This document shows, piece by piece, positions 6,833 through 14,653 of a DNA stretch of 21,576 bases. The stretch spans positions 1 through 21,576 of the forward strand of contig JBHJHK010000014.1 in the NCBI GenBank assembly GCA_050330975.1, given 5' to 3'. Every line of letters begins with the position of its first letter. Position 1 is the stretch's first letter. The DNA comes from JBHJHK01 sp050330975. GTDB lineage: Bacteria > Pseudomonadota > Gammaproteobacteria > Competibacterales > Competibacteraceae. The notes under the pieces were generated by a model. That model did not search any database. It saw only the letters and a list, made by a program, of their open reading frames with translations, and was not told where the DNA came from. Made by a program: the position numbers and the translations under genes.

Positions 6833-7840
6833 TCAGTCGCCCTCCGCCACCCCCAAGATGGCCAGGGGGTCTCCCACCTGGACCAGGCCGGGAAAATGGC
6901 GGCCGATGAGGATGCCCCCCCTGGGGGCCCGGTACTCGGCGACGGCGGCGCCGGTGCGTTGGACGTCGTACACCCGAGCGAGGAGAGCCCCCGCCGCCAC
7001 TTCGGCGCCCAAATCCACCACCGGTTCCACCAGGCCCTGGTGGTGGCTCACCACGTAGCAATCGTCCCCTGGCATGGCGAGGAGCTTTGTTGGGGCGGGC
7101 TCGGCTTGGGCGGCCAAAATCCCGGCGTGGCAGAGAAAATTCCTCACCCCCCGCTTGGCGATGGCCACCAGTTCCGCCCTGGCGGTGCCGCCGCCCCCCA
7201 GTTCCGTGGAGACGAATACCTTGCCCAAGTTCTCTGCCGCGGTGTCGTACATCCCCACGGCGTCCAATTCTCTGAGCGTTACCGAGTAAGGGGCGGCAAA
7301 GGCCAACATGGCCTGCCGACAGGCCGCCTCGTGGGGGGGATCCCCCAAGTGGTGGGCGGCGGCAAAGGGCACAAAGTCCAAGCTCTTGCCCCCGGAATGG
7401 AAATCCAGCACAAAATCCGCCAGGGGCAATAAATAGCGCTGGAAGTAGTCGGCGATCTTCTCCGTGAGGCTGCCCCGGGGGTGGCCGGGGAACAGCCGGT
7501 TGAGGTTGCCGCCGTCCACCGGCGAGGTGCGCTTGGCGTCCAGGAATGCCGGATAGTTCATGGCGGGGACGATGATCACTCGCCCCTGGATGTCCTCGGC
7601 CCCCAGGGACCGGGCCAAGTCGAACAGGGCGATGGGCCCCTCGTATTCGTCGCCGTGGTTGCCGCCGGTGAGGAGGGCCGTGGGGCCTTGACCGTGGCTC
7701 ACCACCGTCAAAGGGATCAACAGCGTCCCCCAGGCGGAGGTGTCGCGGCTGTGGGGTAGGCGCAGGTGGCCGTGGTGGACCCCGGGGGCGGCCAGGTCCA
7801 CGCTGCAGGTCACCGGCGAGGCCGGTAGGATCGAGCTCAC
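6833..7840 (-). CDS. doeB: N-alpha-acetyl-L-2,4-diaminobutyrate deacetylase (ectoine degradation)
   Basis: This 335-residue protein belongs to the M14/AstE-AspA zinc deacylase superfamily, with the DoeB/EutE type of sequence. Zinc ligands are H62 and E65 in TGGNHGDEYEG and H148 in LDFHSGG; E213 in STELGGGG is the likely catalytic Glu. RVIIVPAMNYPAFLDAKR (87-104) and DGGNLNRLFPG (109-119) are further family landmarks. It removes the acetyl group from N-alpha-acetyl-diaminobutyrate, the product of DoeA, giving L-2,4-diaminobutyrate. The GTG at 7840 is preferred; a TTG immediately upstream (7843) is the alternative. A GAGGG sits just before it, overlapping the end of doeA (stop at 7848), so the two genes are translationally linked. 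No later pathway enzymes are encoded nearby. Confidence 0.88.
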   Translation of the reverse strand: MSSILPASPVTCSVDLAAPGVHHGHLRLPHSRDTSAWGTLLIPLTVVSHGQGPTALLTGGNHGDEYEGPIALFDLARSLGAEDIQGRVIIVPAMNYPAFLDAKRTSPVDGGNLNRLFPGHPRGSLTEKIADYFQRYLLPLADFVLDFHSGGKSLDFVPFAAAHHLGDPPHEAACRQAMLAFAAPYSVTLRELDAVGMYDTAAENLGKVFVSTELGGGGTARAELVAIAKRGVRNFLCHAGILAAQAEPAPTKLLAMPGDDCYVVSHHQGLVEPVVDLGAEVAAGALLARVYDVQRTGAAVAEYRAPRGGILIGRHFPGLVQVGDPLAILGVAEGD

Positions 7841-7847
7841 CAAACCC

Positions 7848-9035
7848 TCACTTGAAGAACAATTGTCGGGGCACCTGGGCCAAGCACTCGGGGGCCTTGG
7901 CTGTGATGCGGATGCTCTCGGTGATCTCCAACCCCCAGGTGTCTTGCCACAGCCCAGTCATGAAGTGGAAGGTCATGTTTTCCTCCAACACCGAGGTATC
8001 CCCCAACCGCAGGGACATGGTCCGCTCCCCCCAGTCGGGGGGGTAGGAGAGGCCGATGGGGTAGCCGGTGCGGCTATCCTTGTCGATCCCGTGGCGTTTG
8101 AGGACGGCGAAGAAGGCGGCGGCGATATCCCGGCAGCGGTTGCCGGGGCGAGCGGCCTCCAGCCCCGCCGCCATCCCCTCTAGCACTGCCGCCTCGGCCC
8201 GACGGAAGTGATCGGGTACCCCTTGTCCCGGGGCGCACAAAAACACCGTCCGGCTCAAGGGGCAGTGGTAGCGGTGGTAGCAACCCGCCACCTCGAAGAA
8301 GGTCCCCTCCCCCGCCACCAACGGCGCGTCGTCCCAGGTGAGGTGGGGGGCGGCGGCGGCGGCCCCCGAGGGGAGTAGCGGCACGATGGCGGGGTAGTCG
8401 CCGCCGTACTCGGGCGTCCCCCTGAGTCCGGCGTCGTAGATCTCCGCCACCAGGTCGCACTTGCGCATTCCCGGCTCGATCCGCTCCAAGATCCGGGTGT
8501 GGATCCCCTCGACGATCCGCGCCGCCCGGCCCATGTAGTCGAGCACCCGGGGGCTCTTCACCGCCCGTTGCCAGTTGACGAGCCCCGTGGCGTCGACGAA
8601 GACGGCGTCGGGAAGGTTGCGCTGGAGGGCGGCGTGGTCGGCGGCGCTGTAGTAGTAGTTGTCCAGCTCCACCCCCAGCCGCAGCCGGCCCCAACCCCGC
8701 TGGCGGATCCGCGCCGCCAGGTGATCCATGGGGTGGCGCTCGGTGGATTGGACGTAGTGGTCGGGGTAGGCCTCGATGGCGCCCTCCCCCATCCACACGG
8801 TGTGGCGGGCCCCGTTGGCATCCTGGCCCCGCCCGTACCACACGGGCCCTTGATCCAGGGTCAGCAATACCCCCTGGGGGACGTAGAAACTCCAACCATC
8901 GTAGCCGGTGAGCCAGGCCATGTTGGAGGGATCGCAGACCCACAGCAACTCCACCCCCGCCGCCGCCATGGCGCTGCGGGTCTTGGCCAACCGCTGGTGG
9001 TACTCCGCCAACTCGAATTTCAACGGGGCTTGCAA
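7848..9035 (-). CDS. doeA: Ectoine hydrolase (M24-family pita-bread fold)
   Basis: This 395-residue protein of the M24 creatinase/prolidase-like family has the DoeA/EutD pattern. It includes CDPSNMAWLTGYDGWSFYVPQG (about 34-55), GVELDNYYYSAADH, TPEYGGDYPAIVPLLPSG, GEGTFFEVAGCYHRYHCPLSRT and, near the C-terminus, WGLEITESIRIT. Ectoine hydrolase opens the ectoine ring to N-acetyl-diaminobutyrate, the substrate of DoeB encoded 7 nt downstream. I chose TTG 9035 because a GAGG lies 8 nt upstream and the resulting length fits known DoeA proteins of about 400 residues. An in-frame TTG at 9083 would add 16 poorly conserved residues. The gene is divergent from the acyl-CoA dehydrogenase operon. Together with doeB it indicates use of ectoine as a nutrient. 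Confidence 0.9.
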   Translation of the reverse strand: MQAPLKFELAEYHQRLAKTRSAMAAAGVELLWVCDPSNMAWLTGYDGWSFYVPQGVLLTLDQGPVWYGRGQDANGARHTVWMGEGAIEAYPDHYVQSTERHPMDHLAARIRQRGWGRLRLGVELDNYYYSAADHAALQRNLPDAVFVDATGLVNWQRAVKSPRVLDYMGRAARIVEGIHTRILERIEPGMRKCDLVAEIYDAGLRGTPEYGGDYPAIVPLLPSGAAAAAPHLTWDDAPLVAGEGTFFEVAGCYHRYHCPLSRTVFLCAPGQGVPDHFRRAEAAVLEGMAAGLEAARPGNRCRDIAAAFFAVLKRHGIDKDSRTGYPIGLSYPPDWGERTMSLRLGDTSVLEENMTFHFMTGLWQDTWGLEITESIRITAKAPECLAQVPRQLFFK

Positions 9036-9157
9036 CGGCTGGACCTCGCAGGGGATTGGGGACGGCCAAAGGGCGTGGGGCAACCCTGGACTTCGGCCGG
9101 GTCATGGGTCAATTTTGTGCCCATCGCCGGCAAAATCCAAGGCGGCGGCACCGATAA

Positions 9158-9186
9158 GATAATTCCTACTCCACCAATCCTGGAGG
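9158..9186 (+). promoter_or_regulatory. Candidate -10 element and ribosome-binding site of the itaconate-type operon
   Basis: GATAAT (9158-9163) is a fair -10 hexamer in the short divergent gap, and TGGAGG (9181-9186) is a strong Shine-Dalgarno 6 nt before the GTG start at 9193. The Shine-Dalgarno is what decides this start. No good -35 was seen at the usual distance, so the promoter would need an activator. LysR-type regulation is common for this gene set, but no regulator gene is present in the window. Confidence 0.4.
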
Positions 9187-9192
9187 CCCTGC

Positions 9193-10353
9193 GTGTTCCA
9201 CCACAGCGATTACGACGCCATTCGCGCCGGGGTCGAGCGCCTCTGCGCCGATTTCCCCGGCGAATACTGGCGGGCATTGGACAAGACCCGCGCCTACCCC
9301 ACGGCCTTTGTGGAGGCTTTGACCCACACCGGTTATTTGGGGGCGCTGATCCCCGAGGCCTACGGCGGCGCCGGCCTGGATTTGGCGGCGGCCACGGTGA
9401 TCCTGGAGACCATCCACCGCACGGGGGGCAACGCCGGGGCGGTCCACGCCCAGATGTACACTATGGGCACCCTGTTGCGCCACGGCAGCGAGGCCCAAAA
9501 GCAGACCTATCTACCCCGTATCGCCAAGGGGGAACTGCGCCTCCAGGCCTTTGGGGTCACCGAGCCCAACAGCGGCACCGACACCACCAGGATCCAGACC
9601 AGGGCCCAACGCCAGGGGGATCATTATTTGATCAACGGCCAAAAGATCTGGACCTCCCGGGCCGAACACAGCGATTTGATGATTCTCTTGGCCCGCACCA
9701 CCCCCCGGGAGGCGGCGGCCAAGCCGAGCCAAGGCATGTCGGTGTTTTTGCTGGACCTCAAGCAAGCCCTGGCGGCGGGCACGGTGACCATCACCCCCAT
9801 CGAGACCATGATCAACCACGCCACTACCGCGGTGTATTTCGACGGCCTCAAGGTCCCCGTGGACCAGCGCATCGGCGCCGAGGGGGAGGGGTTTCGCTAC
9901 ATCCTCGACGGCATGAACGCCGAGCGGATCCTCATCGCCGCCGAGTGCATCGGCGACGCCCGCTACTTCGTCCAGCGGGCCAGCGACTACGCCAAAGAGC
10001 GCCAGGTGTTTGGCCGCGCCATTGGCCAAAACCAGGGGGTACAGTTTCCCATCGCCGAGGCCCATGTCCACGCCGAGGCGGCGGCACTCATGGTGGAGCA
10101 CGCCACCCGCCGCTTCGACGCCGGCGCCACCGGAGGGGCCGAGGCCAACATGGCCAAATACCTGGCCGCCGAGGCCAGTTGGCGGGCCGCCGACGTGGCC
10201 CTCCAGACCTTTGGTGGCTTTGGCTTTGCCGCAGAATACGACATCGAGCGCAAATTCCGCGAGACCCGCCTCTACCGCACCGCCCCCATCTCCAGCAACT
10301 TGATCTTGTCCCACGTGGCCACCCACGTCCTGGGCATGCCCAAGTCTTTCTGA
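9193..10353 (+). CDS. Acyl-CoA dehydrogenase of itaconate-type cluster (PA0879-like)
   Basis: This 386-residue FAD enzyme covers the whole acyl-CoA dehydrogenase fold. The FAD/substrate segment is LQAFGVTEPNSGTDTT (117-132), followed by NGQKIWTS (148-155), and the C-terminal domain contains KERQVFGRAIGQNQGVQF and QTFGGFGFAAEYDIERKFRETRLYRTAPIS. The usual catalytic Glu position near the C-terminus (YEGT in many homologues) reads YRTA here. E244 in GMNAERILIA aligns with the catalytic Glu used by isovaleryl-CoA dehydrogenase, so activity is probably retained with relocated chemistry. It is the first gene of a five-gene operon. In the cluster context it may oxidise a methylsuccinyl-CoA-like C5 thioester, feeding the same citramalyl-CoA route. 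GTG start with TGGAGG 6 nt upstream. Confidence 0.88.
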   Translation: MFHHSDYDAIRAGVERLCADFPGEYWRALDKTRAYPTAFVEALTHTGYLGALIPEAYGGAGLDLAAATVILETIHRTGGNAGAVHAQMYTMGTLLRHGSEAQKQTYLPRIAKGELRLQAFGVTEPNSGTDTTRIQTRAQRQGDHYLINGQKIWTSRAEHSDLMILLARTTPREAAAKPSQGMSVFLLDLKQALAAGTVTITPIETMINHATTAVYFDGLKVPVDQRIGAEGEGFRYILDGMNAERILIAAECIGDARYFVQRASDYAKERQVFGRAIGQNQGVQFPIAEAHVHAEAAALMVEHATRRFDAGATGGAEANMAKYLAAEASWRAADVALQTFGGFGFAAEYDIERKFRETRLYRTAPISSNLILSHVATHVLGMPKSF

Positions 10354-10368
10354 GGGGAGGGCTTTGCG

Positions 10369-11496
10369 GTGCATCACCAACGGCTGTTGGCCGACCTTTT
10401 AGTCGTCAGCTTGGAGCAGGCCGTCGCCGCCCCCTACCTCATGGCGTTGTTGGCCGACAAGGGGGCCGAGGTGGTCAAGGTGGAACGCCCCGAGGGGGAC
10501 TTCGCCCGGGGTTACGACCGGGCGGTGCTGGGGGAGAGCAGCTATTTCGTCTGGCTCAATCGGGGCAAAAAAAGCGTGGTCCTGGACATCAAAGCCCCCT
10601 TGGATCACCGGGTATTATTGAATATGCTCGCGGCGGCCGATGTATTCGTCCAAAACCTGAGCGTCGGCGCCGCCCAGCGCGCGGGGTTGGGGGTTGAGGC
10701 CCTGGCCGCCCACAACCCCCGCTTGATCACCGTGGATATCAGCGGCTACGGCGAGTACGGCCCCATGGCCAGCAAAAAGGGCTACGATTTGCTGATCCAA
10801 TGCGAAGCGGCCTTGGCCGCCGTCAGCGGCGCCCCCGAGGCCCCCGGGCGGGTGGGGGTGTCCATCAGCGACATCGCCACCGGCCTGTACAGCTACGCCG
10901 CCGTTTTAGAGGCGCTGCTGCGCCGGGGCAAGACCGGCCGGGGGGCCCACCTCAAGGCCTCCCTGTTCGCCGCCACCGCTGAGCTCATGGCGGTGCCCTA
11001 CCTGCAAACGGCCTACGGCGGCAAGGCGCCCCGGCGGGTGGGGTTGAGCCACCCCAGCATCGCCCCCTATGGCGCCTACCCCTGCGCCGGTGGTGGCCAG
11101 GTGGTGTTTGGCATCCAAAACCCCCGGGAGTGGCAGCGGCTCTGTGATAAAATTCTCGGTGATTCGGCCTTGGCCCACGACCCTCGCTTTGTGGACAACA
11201 ACGCCCGGGTGGTCCATCGGCTCGATTTGGACGCCATTATCAACGCCTGCTTTGCCGGCCTGACGCCGGACCAAGTCACGGCCCGCTTGGAAGCGGCCGA
11301 CATCCCCTGTGGCCGGGTCAACGAAGTGGCGAATCTGGTGGACCACGGCCAACTGCGCACCGTCGCCGCCACCTTGGGGGTCGACAGGGTCCAGCTGATC
11401 CGCCCGCCGGTGGAGTGGCAGGGTGAAACGGTGACGTTGGGGGCCGTGCCAGCCCTGGGCGCCCACACCCAAGCCATCAAGGAGCGCTTCGCTTGA
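10369..11496 (+). CDS. ict: Class III (CaiB/BaiF) CoA-transferase, probable itaconate CoA-transferase
   Basis: This 375-residue family III CoA-transferase begins with LLVVSLEQAVAAPYLMALLADKGAEVVKVERPEGDFARGYD, here spanning residues 10-50. D140 in KKGYDLLIQ is the expected catalytic Asp that carries the acyl-anhydride and CoA intermediates. Other family landmarks are LDIKAP (72-77), VQNLSVGAAQRAGLG and DIPCGRVNEV. In the orthologous Pseudomonas cluster (PA0882) the enzyme activates itaconate using succinyl-CoA. The start is GTG 10369 with GGGGAGGG upstream, 15 nt after the acyl-CoA dehydrogenase stop. The next gene overlaps its stop (TTGA). Family is certain; the itaconate substrate is inferred from the neighbours. 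Confidence 0.85.
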   Translation: MHHQRLLADLLVVSLEQAVAAPYLMALLADKGAEVVKVERPEGDFARGYDRAVLGESSYFVWLNRGKKSVVLDIKAPLDHRVLLNMLAAADVFVQNLSVGAAQRAGLGVEALAAHNPRLITVDISGYGEYGPMASKKGYDLLIQCEAALAAVSGAPEAPGRVGVSISDIATGLYSYAAVLEALLRRGKTGRGAHLKASLFAATAELMAVPYLQTAYGGKAPRRVGLSHPSIAPYGAYPCAGGGQVVFGIQNPREWQRLCDKILGDSALAHDPRFVDNNARVVHRLDLDAIINACFAGLTPDQVTARLEAADIPCGRVNEVANLVDHGQLRTVAATLGVDRVQLIRPPVEWQGETVTLGAVPALGAHTQAIKERFA

Positions 11497-12794
11497 GCCT
11501 GACCGCCGAACTCATCGCCTTGATCCGGGAAAAGCCGGTGGCCCCTGGCGACCTGGCCCGGGCCGCCGATTTTGTCTTGGACACCCTGGCCTGCGCCATC
11601 GCCGGCAAAGACAGCATCCCGGGCCGGGCGCTGCTGGCCCTGGCCCGCCAGCGGGGTGACGCCCCCCACCACCAGGCCTTCTTGTGGGGGGGGTTGGCCC
11701 ATATCGTCGAGATGGACGACCTCCACCGCCCCTCGGTGGTCCACCCCGGCAGCGTAGTGATCCCGGCCGCCTGGGCCCTGGCCCAAGCCCAAGGCGTGGA
11801 CGGCCCCACGTTCCTGCGGGCGGTGTTGTGGGGCTACGAGGCCTGCTGCCGGGTGGGCAACAGCGTCGGCAAGGGCCACTACGCCGTGTGGCACAACACC
11901 GCCACCTGTGGCCCCTTTGGCTCGGCCATGGCGGCGGCGTTGCTGTTGGACCTAGACGTCCACCAGACCCGTTGGGCCCTGGGCAACGCCGGCACCCAGG
12001 CCGCGGGGCTGTGGCAGTTTTTGCCCGACGGCGCCATGAGCAAACACCTCCACACCGCCCGGGGGGCGGAGGCGGGGCTGACGGCGGCCCAGCTGGCGGG
12101 GTTGGGCTTCACCGGCCCCGACCGTATCCTGGAGGGTCCCAAGGGTTTCTACGCCGGGGCTTGCCCCGACCCCGACCCCACCGCCGTCACCCGCGCCCCC
12201 GAGGCCCCCTGGCAACTCCAGCTGACCTCCATGAAGCCCTATCCCTGTTGTCGCCACACCCACCCGGCCATCGACGCCGCCCTGACCCTCTTTGGTCGGG
12301 TGCCCAGCCATGCCATCCAGGGCATCGAGGTGGCCACCTACCGGGCGGCCATGGACGTCTGCGATCGCCCCCGCCCCCAAACCCCCAACCACGCCAAGTT
12401 CTCCCTCCAGCACTGCGTGGCCCAGGCCCTCACCCGGGGGCAGGTGGGCTTTACAAGCTTTGACGCGCCGGCCCGGGAGGCGGCCGCACCCCTGGCAGAG
12501 CGGGTGGCGTTGGTCCACAGCGGCGACGCCGAAGGGCGCTATCCAGAGCACTGGTCGGCCACGGTGGGGGTCGCCACGGCCGAGGGGGTCTTGGAGGCCC
12601 ACTGCCACGAGGCGGCGGGGGATCCCCAGCGCCCCTTGGAGCGAACGCAGCTCCTGGCCAAGGTGGACCAGGTGTTGGCCTTTGCCCAGTTGGCCCCCGA
12701 CCAGCGCACTGGGTTTATCGACACCGTACTGGGCCTCACCGACCCAGGCGCCCGGGTACCCCCCCTGGCCGCCCTGGCCTTGGGGCCGGAGTGA
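11493..12794 (+). CDS. MmgE/PrpD family protein (cis-aconitate decarboxylase / 2-methylcitrate dehydratase fold)
   Basis: This 433-residue MmgE/PrpD-family protein has typical segments: FVLDTLACAIAGKDS near the start, SVVHPGSVVIPAAWALAQ, AVWHNTATCGPFGSAMAAAL, DGAMSKHLHTARGAEAGLTAAQLA and SMKPYPCCRHTHPAIDAAL. The family includes 2-methylcitrate dehydratase and the itaconate-forming cis-aconitate decarboxylase, but many members have unknown substrates. Its homologue PA0881 lies in the P. aeruginosa itaconate cluster. It could hydrate, dehydrate or isomerise an itaconate-related acid, or supply itaconate from cis-aconitate; sequence alone does not decide. The TTG start overlaps the CoA-transferase stop (TTGA) with AAGGAG 8 nt upstream, a clear case of translational coupling. 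Confidence 0.82.
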   Translation: MSLTAELIALIREKPVAPGDLARAADFVLDTLACAIAGKDSIPGRALLALARQRGDAPHHQAFLWGGLAHIVEMDDLHRPSVVHPGSVVIPAAWALAQAQGVDGPTFLRAVLWGYEACCRVGNSVGKGHYAVWHNTATCGPFGSAMAAALLLDLDVHQTRWALGNAGTQAAGLWQFLPDGAMSKHLHTARGAEAGLTAAQLAGLGFTGPDRILEGPKGFYAGACPDPDPTAVTRAPEAPWQLQLTSMKPYPCCRHTHPAIDAALTLFGRVPSHAIQGIEVATYRAAMDVCDRPRPQTPNHAKFSLQHCVAQALTRGQVGFTSFDAPAREAAAPLAERVALVHSGDAEGRYPEHWSATVGVATAEGVLEAHCHEAAGDPQRPLERTQLLAKVDQVLAFAQLAPDQRTGFIDTVLGLTDPGARVPPLAALALGPE

Positions 12795-12801
12795 TGGGGC
12801 T

Positions 12802-13641
12802 GTGACGACCCCGTTCGCCGAGTGGGTGGGCCGCGGGGAGATCCAGCGGGACACCGTCGACCCCACCCGGGTGGCCCAGGCCCTGGCGTTGTTGGATCTG
12901 CCCCGGGCAAAAGCCGTGCCCGGCGCCCCCTTGCCGCCCCTGTTTCACCTGTTTTTCGCCAACGAGGTGGTGCCCCAGGGGGAGCTGGCCGGGGATGGCC
13001 ACGCCAGACTCGGGCGCTTTATGCCACCCATCGACGGCCACGGCGCCGTGAAGCGGCGGATGTGGGCGGCGGGGGACATTCGCTTTGAAGGCACCATCAA
13101 GGTGGGGGAAAACCTCGAACGGCGCTCGGTCATCACCGCCATCGAATCAAAGGCCGGGCGCTCGGGGCCATCGCTCTTCGTGGTGGGCGAGCGGACCCTG
13201 AGCAGTCCCTCGGGGAGGGTGGTGGAGGAGCGCACCGTGGTCTATCGCACCCTGCCCGACGCCCCGGCGGCGGAGAGCGTCGACCTGGCCCCCGATACCG
13301 CCCTGTCGCCCCGGGACACTTGGCTCCCCGACGAGCGGGCGCTGTTTCGCTTCTCGGCCCTCACCTGGAACAGCCACCGCATCCACTACGACCGGGCCTT
13401 TTGTCAGGTCGAAGAGCGCTACCCCGACCTTTTAGTCCATGGCCCCTTCACCGCCCTCAAGTTGGCTTTGTTGGCGGCCCAAGGCAAGGCGGGTATCCGT
13501 CGCTTTGCCTTTCGCGGCCTCCAGGCCCTCTACGTCAACCGCCCGGTGACGTTGGTGGCCGACGAGGCCGCGACCCAGCTCCAGGCCTTGAACCACCGGG
13601 GACAGCTGGCCATGGCCGCCCGGGTGGAATACCTCACATAA
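12802..13641 (+). CDS. ich: MaoC-like hydratase, probable itaconyl-CoA / mesaconyl-CoA hydratase
   Basis: The protein has 279 residues with a double-hotdog layout: a degenerate N-terminal half (about 1-150) and a C-terminal half with the hydratase-2 motif FSALTWNSHRIHYD (184-197), then DLLVHGPFTALKLALL (209-224). His and Asp in this motif are the catalytic residues in related enoyl-CoA hydratases. The N-terminal half has lost that motif, as in mesaconyl-C4-CoA hydratases and the itaconyl-CoA hydratase PA0878. The expected product is citramalyl-CoA. The true start is GTG 12802, 7 nt after the MmgE/PrpD stop and preceded by GGAG. Longer in-frame extensions overlap the upstream gene and look non-native. 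Confidence 0.83.
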   Translation: MTTPFAEWVGRGEIQRDTVDPTRVAQALALLDLPRAKAVPGAPLPPLFHLFFANEVVPQGELAGDGHARLGRFMPPIDGHGAVKRRMWAAGDIRFEGTIKVGENLERRSVITAIESKAGRSGPSLFVVGERTLSSPSGRVVEERTVVYRTLPDAPAAESVDLAPDTALSPRDTWLPDERALFRFSALTWNSHRIHYDRAFCQVEERYPDLLVHGPFTALKLALLAAQGKAGIRRFAFRGLQALYVNRPVTLVADEAATQLQALNHRGQLAMAARVEYLT

Positions 13642-13655
13642 GGGAGGCATACCCC

Positions 13656-14564
13656 ATGACCGATCGATGGGCAGACCCGGCCCGACGCCGTTGTCAGCTG
13701 GTGGTCCCCGCCAGCTCGGAGAAAATGCTGCACAAGGCGGCAGAGCTGGAGGTCGACGGATTGATTCTAGACCTAGAAGACGGGGTGGCCCCCAGCGCCA
13801 AGGCCCAGGCCCGGGAACAACTGGGCTGGGCGTTGCGGGAGCTCAGTTTTAAGGCCCAGACCTTGAGCGTGCGCATCAACCCCACCACCCTATCCATGTG
13901 CCGCCACGACACCGCCATCGCCGTGACCGCCGGCTGGCAGCGGGTTCGGGCCATCGTCCTCCCCAAGGCCGACCACCCCCGGGATATTCATTTTTTGGAC
14001 GTATTGCTGGGGCAGTTGGAGCGGGAACAGCTGGCGGCGGGCGCCCCCAGTGCCCCCCCCTTCGCCATCGAAGCCCAGGTGGAGACGGTGGTGGCAATGA
14101 TGAGCCTGGAGGCCATCGCGGCCGCTTCGCCGCGCCTGGAGACCCTGAGCTTTGGCCCGGGGGACTACGCCGCCAGCCAGGGGATACCCCAAAGCGCGGG
14201 GGACGGCGGGGATCCGTTGTTTTGGTCCTACCACCGCCACCGCCTGGCCATGGTGGCTCGGGCCTTTGGGCTCCAGGCCATCGACGGCCCTCATTTTATT
14301 CTCGACGACGCCGACAGTCTGGAGCGCGCGGCCCAGGCGGCGGCGTCCTATGGCCTGGCGGGCAAATGGGCCATCCATCCCCAACAGGTTGAAACCATCC
14401 AACGGGCCTTTACCCCCTCGCCGGAGCAGATCGCCCGGGCGGAAAAGATCATCAGCGCCTACCAGCAGGCCCTGGCCCAGGGCCAAGGGGCGTTGGCGGT
14501 GGAGGGCAAGATGATCGACGAGGCCCTGGTGCGGATGTGTCGCGAGACCCTGCAGCGGCGCTAG
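13656..14564 (+). CDS. ccl: CitE-like (HpcH/HpaI family) lyase, probable citramalyl-CoA lyase
   Basis: This 302-residue TIM-barrel protein of the CitE family has VPASSEKMLHKAAELEVDG (17-35) and LDLEDGVAPSAK (38-49), Arg73 in SVRINPT for the substrate carboxylate, metal-ligand candidates E143 (AQVET) and D170 (SFGPGDYAAS), and WAIHPQQVETI late in the protein. It would split citramalyl-CoA to acetyl-CoA and pyruvate, the last step of itaconate degradation (PA0883 in P. aeruginosa). The ATG start has GGAGG 8 nt upstream and sits 14 nt after the hydratase gene. It ends the operon, followed by a strong hairpin. Malyl-CoA or related beta-hydroxyacyl-CoA cleavage is the alternative. Confidence 0.85.
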   Translation: MTDRWADPARRRCQLVVPASSEKMLHKAAELEVDGLILDLEDGVAPSAKAQAREQLGWALRELSFKAQTLSVRINPTTLSMCRHDTAIAVTAGWQRVRAIVLPKADHPRDIHFLDVLLGQLEREQLAAGAPSAPPFAIEAQVETVVAMMSLEAIAAASPRLETLSFGPGDYAASQGIPQSAGDGGDPLFWSYHRHRLAMVARAFGLQAIDGPHFILDDADSLERAAQAAASYGLAGKWAIHPQQVETIQRAFTPSPEQIARAEKIISAYQQALAQGQGALAVEGKMIDEALVRMCRETLQRR

Positions 14565-14598
14565 CCCACACCATTCCATCGGCCAACCCACAACGATT

Positions 14599-14632
14599 CG
14601 CCCCGAGGCCACCGGGGGTGGCGCTCGGGGCG
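14599..14632. terminator. Strong GC-rich hairpin between convergent genes
   Basis: Nine bp (CGCCCCGAG / CTCGGGGCG) plus six more (GCCACC / GGTGGC, with one bulged G) pair around a GGG loop. The hairpin lies 35 nt after the CitE-like gene and 21 nt from the end of the convergent secreted-protein gene, so it probably serves both. Neither side has a run of Ts, so it is not a classic intrinsic terminator. It may block 3' exonucleases or work with Rho. Confidence 0.55.
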
Positions 14633-14653
14633 CGGGGGTAAAGCGGCTTGGTG

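Noticed and set aside
8499..10697. 732-residue open frame on the plus strand
   Set aside because: It runs antisense to doeA and out of frame through the acyl-CoA dehydrogenase gene; its Gly/Pro/Arg-rich translation has no family features.
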